64,000 nt of DNA from the NCBI RefSeq assembly GCF_017744095.1, contig NZ_JAGHQX010000001.1, positions 248,001 to 312,000 of the forward strand, in the 5' to 3' direction. Every line of letters begins with the position of its first letter. Position 1 is the stretch's first letter. The position numbers and the translations under genes are program-made. The notes beneath the pieces are model-generated. The model was given only the letters and a program-made list of their open reading frames with translations, was not told where the DNA came from and searched no databases. Shown here piece by piece: positions 1 through 7,772 of this stretch. The stretch is from Shimia sp. R10_1 (GTDB taxonomy: Bacteria > Pseudomonadota > Alphaproteobacteria > Rhodobacterales > Rhodobacteraceae).

Positions 1-534
1 GGCATGATTTTCCGGTAAGGGAACCAACGTGATGGACTGTTTGTTTGCCTTCAGAACATCGCGCGCGCCCTTGTCCCCCGAAAGACGGAGAAGTTCGGGA
101 AAGAAGCGTCGTGGGAATAACACGGGATGGCCGGGAACTTGCGCGGCTGTTGCGCCGCGCAGAATGGCCTCAGGCGTCGCTTTAAGCGCGTTTATCATCG
201 TCTGAAGGTCAAATTCCTCGATTTCGGGCATATCAGCAGGCAAAATCATCACCGCTGTTGTTTCATCTGAAAGCGCCGCGACCCCGGCGCGCAAACTATG
301 GGCCATTCCGTTGTCTGCATCCGGCACAAAGACACTTTGCACAGAAAGACCTGCGAGCGCTTCCATACGGTTGGGTTTGTCCAACGGCAGAGCCACCATC
401 ACGTTGGCCCCTGTGGCCAAGGCGCGGCTGGTGATGATGCGCAACAGCGGGGCGCCCTCAATGTCTTCCAGCAGTTTGTCACCACCGCGCATGCGGGAGG
501 ATGACCCAGCGGCCAGCACGAGAATTGTCAGCAT
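1..534 (-). CDS. MobA/MocA-like nucleotidyltransferase (partial, C-terminus outside window)
   Basis: The reading frame stays open from the ATG at 534 to the window edge, giving 178 codons without a stop. The N-terminus has the nucleotidyltransferase signature LAAGSSSRMRGGDKL (residues 7-21), which binds the NTP, and the metal-binding LPADMP at 98-103. This is the MobA-like NTP transferase fold, which transfers GMP or CMP to molybdopterin (MobA, MocA) or acts on other small molecules. The GSSSRM form with a DKL lysine resembles MocA-type cytidylyltransferases of aerobic Mo enzymes more than MobA, but that is inference. It lies downstream of the dehydrogenase gene on the same strand with a 62-bp gap. 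The rest of the operon is not visible, so the substrate is not settled. Confidence 0.8.
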   Translation of the reverse strand, partial: MLTILVLAAGSSSRMRGGDKLLEDIEGAPLLRIITSRALATGANVMVALPLDKPNRMEALAGLSVQSVFVPDADNGMAHSLRAGVAALSDETTAVMILPADMPEIEEFDLQTMINALKATPEAILRGATAAQVPGHPVLFPRRFFPELLRLSGDKGARDVLKANKQSITLVPLPENHA

Positions 535-596
535 GGTGCCTCTAACTTGATCCGGACGGGGTGACCGACGTTGCCGCCCCGTGATGTGGAGGAACT

Positions 597-3014
597 CTAC
601 CCGCGCATGCGCGTGCCGTCTGCATCAAATAATGGGGCGGTGAGGATCTTGGCCGGACACATCGTGCCAAGGATTTCGATTTCGACTTCCAGGTCAGCCG
701 TGATCTGTTGGCTGGGAACAAAGCCGATGGCGATGGATTTCTGTGCGTGATGCGAGAAGCCTCCGGAGGTGCAAAAGCCCACCACGTCACCATTGAGCCA
801 GATCGGCTCATAGGCGTGCACGTCCGCGTCTTGCGTTTTCACCTCAAAGACGCAGAGCTTGCGGGCTGTGCCGTTTGCTTTTTCGTATTCAGCGGCCTTG
901 CGTCCGATGAAATCTCCCTCTTTCTGAAACGCGATGAAGCGATCAAGACCAGTTTCTGCGGCGGTATAATCCGGCCCGTATTCTGAAAGCCAGGAGCCAA
1001 AAAATTTGTCGAGCCGCAGTGACATCATTGCGCGCATGCCAAAGGGGCGCATGCCATGCGGGGCGCCAGCGTCCCAAAGGGTTTTCCAGAGTGCGCGTTG
1101 CCCCATTTGATCGCAGTAGATTTCAAACCCCAGATCACCGGTGTAGCTGACCCGCTGGACGATACAGTCAACCATACCAATGGTGACAGGACGGACATCC
1201 ATAAATTCCATGTCAGACACATCGCTTCGGGTACAGGCCGTCAGGACTTCGCGGGCTTTGGGGCCAGCGATCTGGAAACCTGTGAGCCGGTCTGACACGT
1301 TTTTAACCAGCACGCCCTCGGCCTCGTTCTGCTCAAACCACCGCATGTGATAGGCCTGTGCGCCGTAAGACGCAGTCAGCTGGAACGCGTCCTCTGAAAG
1401 ACAGGAGACGGTGAAGTCGCCGATCAGGCGGCCTTTGTGGGACAGCATCGGTGTGAGGCTGAGGCGACCAGGTTGTGGGATGCGGCCTGCCATTATTCTG
1501 TTGAGCCACTGGCGCGCATTTGGACCCGTGACCATGTATTTTCCAAAATTGTGGACTTCGTTGATGCCTACGGTCTCGCGCACAGCTTTGACTTCTCGGG
1601 CGGTCGAGGCGAAGGCGTTTGAACGCCGGAAAGACGGGGTTTCATAGCGGGGTTCATCGTCGGCTGCGAAGTAGTTGACAACTTCCAGCCCAAATTGGTG
1701 CCCCCAAACAGCGCCCATTTGGTCAAACACATCATACATAGGTGTCTGGCGGAAGGGACGGGCGGCTGGAAGCTCTTCATTGGGGTAGGAAACGGAAAAT
1801 CGTTTCTGGTAGTTTTCAATCACTTTGGGGCGGGTGTAGCCCGGTGTGATCCAGTCGCCAAAGCGGGCGCAATCCATTGCGAAGGTGTCGCGCTCACATT
1901 CGCCTTCGACCATCCATTGCGCCAGCATCAGGCCAACGCCACCGCCTTGGCTGAAACCCGCCATCACTGCACAAGCTGACCAGTAATTGCGCATGCCGGG
2001 CACGGGGCCGACCAGCGGGTTGCCGTCGGGCGCAAATGTGAAGGGGCCATGTATGACGGATTTCACACCCGCAGACTGCAATGCTGGAAAGCGCTTGTAG
2101 GCGAAATTGATGCTGTCTTCGATCTTGTCGAAATCATCTGGCAGAAGCTCATGGCCAAAGTCCCATGGGGTGCCATCAACTGCCCAAGGACGGCAAGGCT
2201 GCTCGTAAAAACCGATGCAGAGGCCGCGGCCTTCTTGGCGTAGATAACTTTCCCCTGCCGGGTCCATCACATGGGGGTGTTCTTTGCCGCCGGTCATCAT
2301 GTCGACGATCAGCGGTACATCTTCGGTGACAATGTATTGGTGTTCCATCGGGTGCAGCGGGAAATACACGCCTGCCATGGCGCCGACTTCGCGTGCCCAG
2401 AGGCCCGCCGCGTTGACCACATGCTCGGCATGAATGGTGCCTTTGTCGGTTATCACATCCCAGCTGCCATCTGGACGTTGTTTGGTGGCAAGTACTTTTG
2501 TGTGGGTTTTTATGGTCGCTCCGCCAAGGCGGGCTGCCTTGGCATAGGCGTGGGTAGTGCCGGATGGGTCAAGATGTCCATCAAGCGGGTCATACAGCGC
2601 CCCGATGATGCCCTCAATATTGGTGGCTGGTGCGAATTTTTGCACCTCGTCCGGAGTGAGGATTTCGGTTTCTAAACCCATGAATCGGTGTTTGGCGCGC
2701 TCCGCCACCAACATATCAAAACGATCGCGATTGTCGGCAAGCGTCACCCCGCCTACGTGGTGCAGGCCGCACGACAGGCCGGTCAGCTCTTCAAGCTCTC
2801 GGTAGAGTTTGATCGTGTAGCCCTGCAGCGCAGCCATGTTTGTGTCGCCGTTGAGTGTGTGAAATCCCCCGGCGGCATGCCACGTAGAGCCTGAGGTGAG
2901 TTCGTTGCGATCAACCAACATCACATCTGACCAGCCCAGTTTGGTCAGATGATAGAGAACCGAACAGCCAACAACGCCACCGCCGATAACTGCCACACGT
3001 GTTGTCATCTGCAT
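597..3014 (-). CDS. Dimethylglycine/sarcosine dehydrogenase-like FAD + GcvT-domain oxidoreductase
   Basis: A protein of about 805 residues with two parts. An N-terminal DAO-type FAD domain carries the dinucleotide-binding motif VIGGGVVGCS near residues 9-18. Next comes STWHAAGG (residues 43-50), whose histidine matches the position that holds FAD covalently in dimethylglycine dehydrogenase. From about residue 430 the sequence is a GcvT-like tetrahydrofolate-binding half. The family oxidatively demethylates N-methylglycines from glycine betaine and passes the methyl carbon to folate. The dimethylglycine assignment is by family resemblance; sarcosine or another N-methyl substrate is possible. 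The start at 3014 is chosen because GGAG lies 6 nt upstream. An ATG at 3026 has AGG directly against it and is less likely. The folate genes near 30 kb could use the C1 units, but that link is inference. Confidence 0.8.
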   Translation of the reverse strand: MQMTTRVAVIGGGVVGCSVLYHLTKLGWSDVMLVDRNELTSGSTWHAAGGFHTLNGDTNMAALQGYTIKLYRELEELTGLSCGLHHVGGVTLADNRDRFDMLVAERAKHRFMGLETEILTPDEVQKFAPATNIEGIIGALYDPLDGHLDPSGTTHAYAKAARLGGATIKTHTKVLATKQRPDGSWDVITDKGTIHAEHVVNAAGLWAREVGAMAGVYFPLHPMEHQYIVTEDVPLIVDMMTGGKEHPHVMDPAGESYLRQEGRGLCIGFYEQPCRPWAVDGTPWDFGHELLPDDFDKIEDSINFAYKRFPALQSAGVKSVIHGPFTFAPDGNPLVGPVPGMRNYWSACAVMAGFSQGGGVGLMLAQWMVEGECERDTFAMDCARFGDWITPGYTRPKVIENYQKRFSVSYPNEELPAARPFRQTPMYDVFDQMGAVWGHQFGLEVVNYFAADDEPRYETPSFRRSNAFASTAREVKAVRETVGINEVHNFGKYMVTGPNARQWLNRIMAGRIPQPGRLSLTPMLSHKGRLIGDFTVSCLSEDAFQLTASYGAQAYHMRWFEQNEAEGVLVKNVSDRLTGFQIAGPKAREVLTACTRSDVSDMEFMDVRPVTIGMVDCIVQRVSYTGDLGFEIYCDQMGQRALWKTLWDAGAPHGMRPFGMRAMMSLRLDKFFGSWLSEYGPDYTAAETGLDRFIAFQKEGDFIGRKAAEYEKANGTARKLCVFEVKTQDADVHAYEPIWLNGDVVGFCTSGGFSHHAQKSIAIGFVPSQQITADLEVEIEILGTMCPAKILTAPLFDADGTRMRG

Positions 3015-3243
3015 GCCGTACTCCATCCTGTTTGTGTCTTATGAAACGAACAAGTCACTGGCGACGGCATGTCGAAAAACGACGAAAATGGTCGCAATTG
3101 GATACCCTGAGGTGGGTGACGTGACCACAGATGCGCCACCCGGCTTGGACACAAGTCGCTTTGCAACAAAAAGACCCACTGTGGTGCAGCGGGCCTGTTT
3201 GATGATTATTCAACGATGTTGGCTGTGCCGGGCACACCCTTTT

Positions 3244-3654
3244 TTACTTTTTTATTGGCACTCCGTAGAGTTCCAGACGGTGCCCTTTCAGTGTGTAGCC
3301 TAGTTTTTGTGCGATTTTTTCCTGCAAAGCTTCGATTTCTGGATCAACAAACTCAATGACTTCACCAGAATTTATGTCGATCAGATGATCGTGGTGCGCC
3401 CGCTCTGCATCCTCATAACGCGCGCGTCCGTCTCCAAATTCATGTTTGTCGAGGATTCCAGCCTCTTCGAAGAGCTTCACCGTGCGATAGACTGTTGCAA
3501 GCGAGATTCCTGAGTCTCTTGCGGAGGCGCGCGCATAGAGTTCTTCGACATCAGGATGATCGTCGCAGTCCTGCAAAACAGCAGCAATGGTTCTGCGTTG
3601 TCCTGTCATGCGCAAGCCTTTGGCTTCGCAGCGTTCTATGATGGTATCGCCCAT
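3244..3654 (-). CDS. mur: Fur-family metal regulator, Mur type
   Basis: A 136-residue Fur-family protein of normal length. It has a winged-helix N-terminus (RMTGQRRTIAAVL near 15-27; ISLATVYRTVKLFEEAG near 50-66) and the metal-binding HHDHLID at 87-93, followed by a dimerisation region ending in LELYGVP. The sequence resembles alphaproteobacterial Mur, the Fur homologue that senses manganese in rhizobia and relatives; some Rhodobacterales homologues are simply called Fur. It likely represses metal uptake genes, none of which is next to it. A gap of about 230 bp separates it from the dehydrogenase gene downstream, so it is probably transcribed alone. The family call is very safe; manganese specificity is inferred from lineage. 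Confidence 0.9.
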   Translation of the reverse strand: MGDTIIERCEAKGLRMTGQRRTIAAVLQDCDDHPDVEELYARASARDSGISLATVYRTVKLFEEAGILDKHEFGDGRARYEDAERAHHDHLIDINSGEVIEFVDPEIEALQEKIAQKLGYTLKGHRLELYGVPIKK

Positions 3655-3757
3655 GATCGCTCGTTTTAGATGCGTTGTTTTTCTGGCTTTCCTGTCTATC
3701 CAAAGACATATTCAATTTCTACAGCAATTTGCCAAGATATCTGGGGAAAACTGCGGT

Positions 3758-4600
3758 TTATAGGGTCAGTTGGCCTGACATGACACGTACAGCACTTCCC
3801 GCGACTGTAACGCCGGTTTCATCTGCCCTTACATGGATCTTGCTGGGTCGCCCCATATCCTCTCCCTGTGTGATGGTAAGAGTGACAGGTGCGTTTTCAA
3901 TCCTGTGCAGCAATGCGCCGAGTGTGGCGCAGGCGCTGCCCGTGGCGGGATCTTCGGGGATGTTGTCCAGTGGGGCAAACATACGGGCATCCACTTGGTT
4001 GCCGTCACGCACATAGGCGAATTGCGCAAAATCCAGACCAGAGGGGTATTTGGCATGGCCTTCCCGGAAGGCAGCGACATCTGTGGACAGACTGGCGAGC
4101 ACGTCACGGGATTTGACCTGAGTGATTGTAAAGGGCAATCCAACGGATGCCATGACAGGCGGGTGCGTCGCAAAGACGATGTTGTCGGTGCGTGTGCCAA
4201 GTGCGGCGGCGACCAAAGCAGGGTCTGGCTCCGCCTGCAGGTCCAATGCAGTGGTGGTGACAAATTCGGCCTGCCGGCCATCTATCTTGCACGATATTGG
4301 TCCAACCCCCAGTTCGAATGTCAGATCGTTCCCCGCGCCTTCGTCAAAGAGCGCAAGCGCCGTGCCAATCACGGGGTGCCCCGCGAAAGGGATTTCCATT
4401 GTTGGCGTGAATATGCGCAGTTTTGCAGTATGTTTGGGGTCCACTGGAGGAAAGACAAAGGTGGTTTCAGAGAAGTTGAACTCGCGTGCGATTTTTTGCA
4501 GCTGCTCCTCCGGCACCGCGGTTGCATCCGGGATGACGGCAAGTGGGTTGCCGCCAAACGCAGCCTCGGTAAAAACATCATAGACAAAATAGTTGGTCAT
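3758..4600 (-). CDS. PhzF-family isomerase/epimerase
   Basis: A 280-residue PhzF-fold protein, normal length for the family. FNFSETTFV at about 41-49 contains the SET glutamate that acts as the proton shuttle in PhzF, and AGHPVIGT at 73-80 is the conserved glycine-rich loop. The C-terminal half repeats the fold with a DPATGSACA motif. Members act as isomerases or epimerases on small acids, and most bacterial copies outside phenazine clusters have no known substrate. No other phenazine genes are here, so a phenazine role is unlikely. The start at 4600 is preceded by GAGGGG at good spacing. The frame remains open further upstream inside selO, but that extension is not needed. It follows selO by 26 bp and is probably co-transcribed. 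Confidence 0.88.
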   Translation of the reverse strand: MTNYFVYDVFTEAAFGGNPLAVIPDATAVPEEQLQKIAREFNFSETTFVFPPVDPKHTAKLRIFTPTMEIPFAGHPVIGTALALFDEGAGNDLTFELGVGPISCKIDGRQAEFVTTTALDLQAEPDPALVAAALGTRTDNIVFATHPPVMASVGLPFTITQVKSRDVLASLSTDVAAFREGHAKYPSGLDFAQFAYVRDGNQVDARMFAPLDNIPEDPATGSACATLGALLHRIENAPVTLTITQGEDMGRPSKIHVRADETGVTVAGSAVRVMSGQLTL

Positions 4601-4626
4601 GTTTGGCCCCTCGGCTGTTTGTTGCG

Positions 4627-6039
4627 TCATGTGCCGCAGAAGGTTTGTTTGACAACTTCGTCTGGCTTGGGCGGCGCCGTGAATGTCGCAAAGCTTTCGT
4701 CTTTTAGATAGGGATGTTCTAGGGCGGCGATGAGTGTGTGAAACGGGGCATAGTCGCCTGTCAGTGCGGCTTGGATCATTGCCTCGACTTGATGGTTTCG
4801 TGGAATACGCACAGGGTTGGCTTTGGCCATGATGGCTTGAGGATCCGCCGTTTCCGTTTCCAATCGGGTTTGCCACCTGTGGTGCCAGTCTTCGTAATCT
4901 TCGTGATGAGACAGTGCGGTTTCGCTGATGGCTCCGTCTGTTAACGCATTGAAGGTGTTCGTGAAATCTGCCTTGGTCGCTGTCATGATCTCCAAGAGAT
5001 CTGCAATCAGCGTTTCGTCTTCAGCGACCATTGCAGAAATGCCAAGTTTGGCGGCAAAGCGAGTGCGCCATTCTGTGCGGATCAACTCCGGCATGGCGTG
5101 TACCAGTTTGGTGAACTCCTGCACCGCTGCGTCTGAATTGTCTTCCAATGGCAGCAAGGATGTCGCCAACTGAGCCATGTTCCAAGCCGCGATTTCGGGT
5201 TGGTTTCCATAGGCGTAGCGCCCGTAGTGGTCGATTGAGGAAAACACCATGCCGGGATGGAAGATATCCATAAACGCGCAGGGGCCATAGTCGATGGTTT
5301 CGCCAGAAATTGTGCAGTTGTCGGTATTCATCACTCCGTGAATGAAGCCGACAGCCATCCAATGGGCCACGAGCTTTGCTTGGCACGCGATCACGGCCTC
5401 AAGCAGCTCTGCTGAAGAGGAGGCATGGGGGTAGTGGCGTGCACAGGCATAGTCCATAAGGGCTTGAAGCCCTTCTGTGTCCTGTCGGGCGGCGAGGACT
5501 TGAAAGGTGCCGACGCGCATGTGGCTGCTGGCGACGCGGGTGAGGATTCCGCCGGGTTGCGGGCGTTCGCGAAACACGGTTTCGCCCGTCTCCACCGCTG
5601 CGAGTGCGCGGGTGGTGGGCACGCCCATCGCATGCATCGCCTCAGATACGATATATTCGCGCAAAACTGGGCCAAGCCAGGAGCGCCCGTCACCGCGCCG
5701 TGAGAATGGGGTTACGCCAGAACCTTTAAGTTGTATGTCATATCCTTTTGATTCTCCTAACAAAACTGCACGACCGTCACCAAGTTGTGGGTTCCAGTTG
5801 CCAAATTGATGGCCGGCATAGAGTTGCGCGATTGGATCAGAGCCGTCCGCAAGAGAGCTGCCGGAAAACACCTGTGCAAGCTCTGCGTCGTCTGTGGCAT
5901 TCGTGATCCCCAGCTGCGTGCCCAAGGCCGCATTGTATGCGATCAGCTTTGGCGCGCGAACTGGGGTGGGTTTCTGGCGGGCAAACAGGCGATCGGGTAA
6001 GTCGACGTAACTGTTTTCAAAGGGAATATGCAGGCTCAT
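4627..6039 (-). CDS. selO: Protein adenylyltransferase SelO (YdiU family)
   Basis: A 470-residue member of the SelO/YdiU pseudokinase family, which transfers AMP from ATP to serine, threonine or tyrosine of target proteins and is linked to redox stress in E. coli. Visible family motifs are YAGHQFGNWNPQLGDGRA near residues 70-87, the downstream GDGRSWLGPVLREY, and the NTDNCTISGETIDYGPCAF block, which holds the active-site asparagine and aspartate. The C-terminus ends in TFCGT, the usual bacterial form with cysteine where vertebrate SelO has selenocysteine. The name does not tie it to selenium metabolism, although selD lies nearby. It probably forms an operon with phzF downstream. The start at 6039 lacks a strong ribosome binding site. 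Confidence 0.93.
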   Translation of the reverse strand: MSLHIPFENSYVDLPDRLFARQKPTPVRAPKLIAYNAALGTQLGITNATDDAELAQVFSGSSLADGSDPIAQLYAGHQFGNWNPQLGDGRAVLLGESKGYDIQLKGSGVTPFSRRGDGRSWLGPVLREYIVSEAMHAMGVPTTRALAAVETGETVFRERPQPGGILTRVASSHMRVGTFQVLAARQDTEGLQALMDYACARHYPHASSSAELLEAVIACQAKLVAHWMAVGFIHGVMNTDNCTISGETIDYGPCAFMDIFHPGMVFSSIDHYGRYAYGNQPEIAAWNMAQLATSLLPLEDNSDAAVQEFTKLVHAMPELIRTEWRTRFAAKLGISAMVAEDETLIADLLEIMTATKADFTNTFNALTDGAISETALSHHEDYEDWHHRWQTRLETETADPQAIMAKANPVRIPRNHQVEAMIQAALTGDYAPFHTLIAALEHPYLKDESFATFTAPPKPDEVVKQTFCGT

Positions 6040-6084
6040 ATAGGCAAGATAATCTGCCCGCCCCAGAAATCCAGAGGCGATGTT

Positions 6085-6537
6085 TCAGCGTTTGAGGCGG
6101 CACATCAGTGCAAACTGATCGCGCCGCTTGAAACCGGCTTTCTCGTAAAACTTCTGAGACGCTGGATTGTCGCGTTCCACAGTGAGGTGAAAGGCAGTAA
6201 TTCCACTGTTTTCAAGGGCTTGGCAGATGTTATGTAGCGCGCTCGACGCCATGCCACGCCTGCGGACGCTGGGCCGGACATATATTTCATCGATGGCGGC
6301 ATCCATGCCCGCAAATTCCACCGACCAGCTGAACGTCACAACCAGATAGCCCACCGGAGCGCGGCGCGGCCCGATGAGATAGGCGCTGCCATATGGCGAA
6401 CCATTGAGCAGCGGGATGAGCGCATCAGCGCGTTTCTCTGGCGAGCTGGCAATTTGCATCTCTGCATGAAAGGCCGACACAAGCGCGTCCAAGCGATGAA
6501 AATCTGCCTCTGTGGCGAGGTGAACTGCGCCGCTCAT
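6085..6537 (-). CDS. GNAT-family N-acetyltransferase
   Basis: A 150-residue single-domain GNAT protein. The acetyl-CoA-binding motif A is seen as IYVRPSVRRRGMASSALHN in the second half, followed by motif B with NPASQKFYEKAGF, both typical of the family. The substrate cannot be told. The ATG overlaps the stop of the upstream nucleoside hydrolase gene by four bases (ATGA), so the two are translationally coupled. A role in modifying a nucleoside, amino acid or protein is possible, but there is no direct evidence. Confidence 0.85.
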   Translation of the reverse strand: MSGAVHLATEADFHRLDALVSAFHAEMQIASSPEKRADALIPLLNGSPYGSAYLIGPRRAPVGYLVVTFSWSVEFAGMDAAIDEIYVRPSVRRRGMASSALHNICQALENSGITAFHLTVERDNPASQKFYEKAGFKRRDQFALMCRLKR

Positions 6538-7475
6538 AGTCGCGCAAGTCTTTCTGAAAGAAGGGAAAAGAACCCATCAGCATTGAGATCGCCGATGAAC
6601 AGCGCATTGGGCGCGCGGTCTGTGACGCCCCACCAATCGGCCACTGTCATACCCATTGTGAGCTCAGATTGGGTTTCGATTTCCACGTTGATGTGGCGAC
6701 CGGAGAACAGTTCGGGGTTGATCAGATAGGCTGTGACGCATGGATCATGCAGCGGAGCACCGTCTGATCCGTACTTCTCACGGTCAAAACGTTCAAAGAA
6801 ATCAGTCATTTCGGCGACTGCAACACCTGCCTTGGTGCCGAGCGCGCGGAAGGCGTCATTGCGGGGCTTTGTCACCAGTGCTTTGTGGGTCACATCCAGC
6901 GGCATGACCACAAGAGGAACACCGGATTTGAAGACGATGTCAGCAGCTTGTGGATCCACGTAAATGTTGAATTCAGCGGCTGGTGTGATGTTGCCCACCT
7001 CAAAATAGGCGCCACCCATCAGGACGATTTCCTGAACCTTTTCAATGATATCAGGGGCTTTCTCAAACGCGGTTGCGATGTTTGTGAGGGGGCCAAGTGG
7101 GCAGAGGGTGACCGTGCCAGCCTCATGCGCGCGCAGGGTGTCGATGATGAAGTCAACGCCATGCTGCTCTTGCAGAGCCATCTGAGGGTCAGGCAACACA
7201 GGACCGTTAAGACCGGTTTCCCCATGTACATGCTCCGCTGTCACCAGCACACGGCCCATTGGACGGTCGCATCCAGCAAAGACCTTAACGTTTGGTTTAC
7301 CTGCTAACTCACAGACAATACGCGCATTTTTCGCAGTCAAAGAGAGCGGAACATTGCCTGCCACGGCGGTGATACCAAGCACGTCGATTTCTTCTGGACT
7401 GGCCAGCGCCAAGAGAATAGCGACGGCATCGTCCTGTCCTGGATCCGTGTCGATGATGATCTTGCGCGCGCTCAT
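6534..7475 (-). CDS. Inosine-uridine-type nucleoside N-ribohydrolase
   Basis: A 313-residue IU-type nucleoside hydrolase, which cleaves ribonucleosides to free base and ribose. The calcium-binding DTDPGQDDAVA lies near residues 8-18. The HDPC motif in PLHDPCVTAYLINPELF is in the C-terminal half, as the family expects, and VVMPLDVTHK is also conserved. The start at 7475 (MSARK) is preceded by AGAGGA at good spacing; an in-frame ATG at 7505 lacks one. The gene is first in a two-gene unit with the GNAT gene. Base preference (purine or pyrimidine) cannot be read from the motifs. The importer and cytosine deaminase at 52-58 kb belong to related salvage metabolism but are far away. Confidence 0.9.
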   Translation of the reverse strand: MSARKIIIDTDPGQDDAVAILLALASPEEIDVLGITAVAGNVPLSLTAKNARIVCELAGKPNVKVFAGCDRPMGRVLVTAEHVHGETGLNGPVLPDPQMALQEQHGVDFIIDTLRAHEAGTVTLCPLGPLTNIATAFEKAPDIIEKVQEIVLMGGAYFEVGNITPAAEFNIYVDPQAADIVFKSGVPLVVMPLDVTHKALVTKPRNDAFRALGTKAGVAVAEMTDFFERFDREKYGSDGAPLHDPCVTAYLINPELFSGRHINVEIETQSELTMGMTVADWWGVTDRAPNALFIGDLNADGFFSLLSERLARL

Positions 7476-7563
7476 GGCTGTCCTCTTTGCTGGTTGAATG
7501 CGCACACTTACAATGTGCAGAGATGATGTCTAGCAAGCATTTCTTAGGACTTCTTAATTCTTT

Positions 7564-7574
7564 ACCGTTCGGTT
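7564..7574. promoter_or_regulatory. Possible TetR-type operator half-palindrome ACCGTTCGGTT
   Basis: ACCG and CGGT arms flank a TT centre. The same 11 bases occur in the paaZ-paaI intergenic region at 13132-13142. It lies about 90 bp upstream of the nucleoside hydrolase start. A binding role is inferred only from the shared word and its symmetry. Confidence 0.3.
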
Positions 7575-7598
7575 GAAATCCGCTCATTTCGCACGTCG

Positions 7599-7628
7599 GT
7601 ATTGCGTCTGTATTGCGGAGGTATTGCG
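7599..7628. repeat. Three phased direct repeats GTATTGCG with 11-bp period
   Basis: GTATTGCG starts at 7599, 7610 and 7621, each copy followed by three variable bases. The period of 11 bp places all copies on one face of the helix. They lie between the divergent nucleoside hydrolase and selD genes, about 145 bp upstream of the chosen selD start. Such arrays often bind an oligomeric regulator; none is identified here. Confidence 0.45.
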
Positions 7629-7772
7629 ACGGTGCGTTTTGCGGTGGCGTGATCGCGCAACGGCGCGCAACAGCGGTCTGTAAATCACGTTTTGGTAGAA
7701 GGCTGTTTCAAGACGCGCGCTTGGGGTATCCAAGTGCAAAGACTCACGATGAGGCGCAGAAACAGAATGGTC

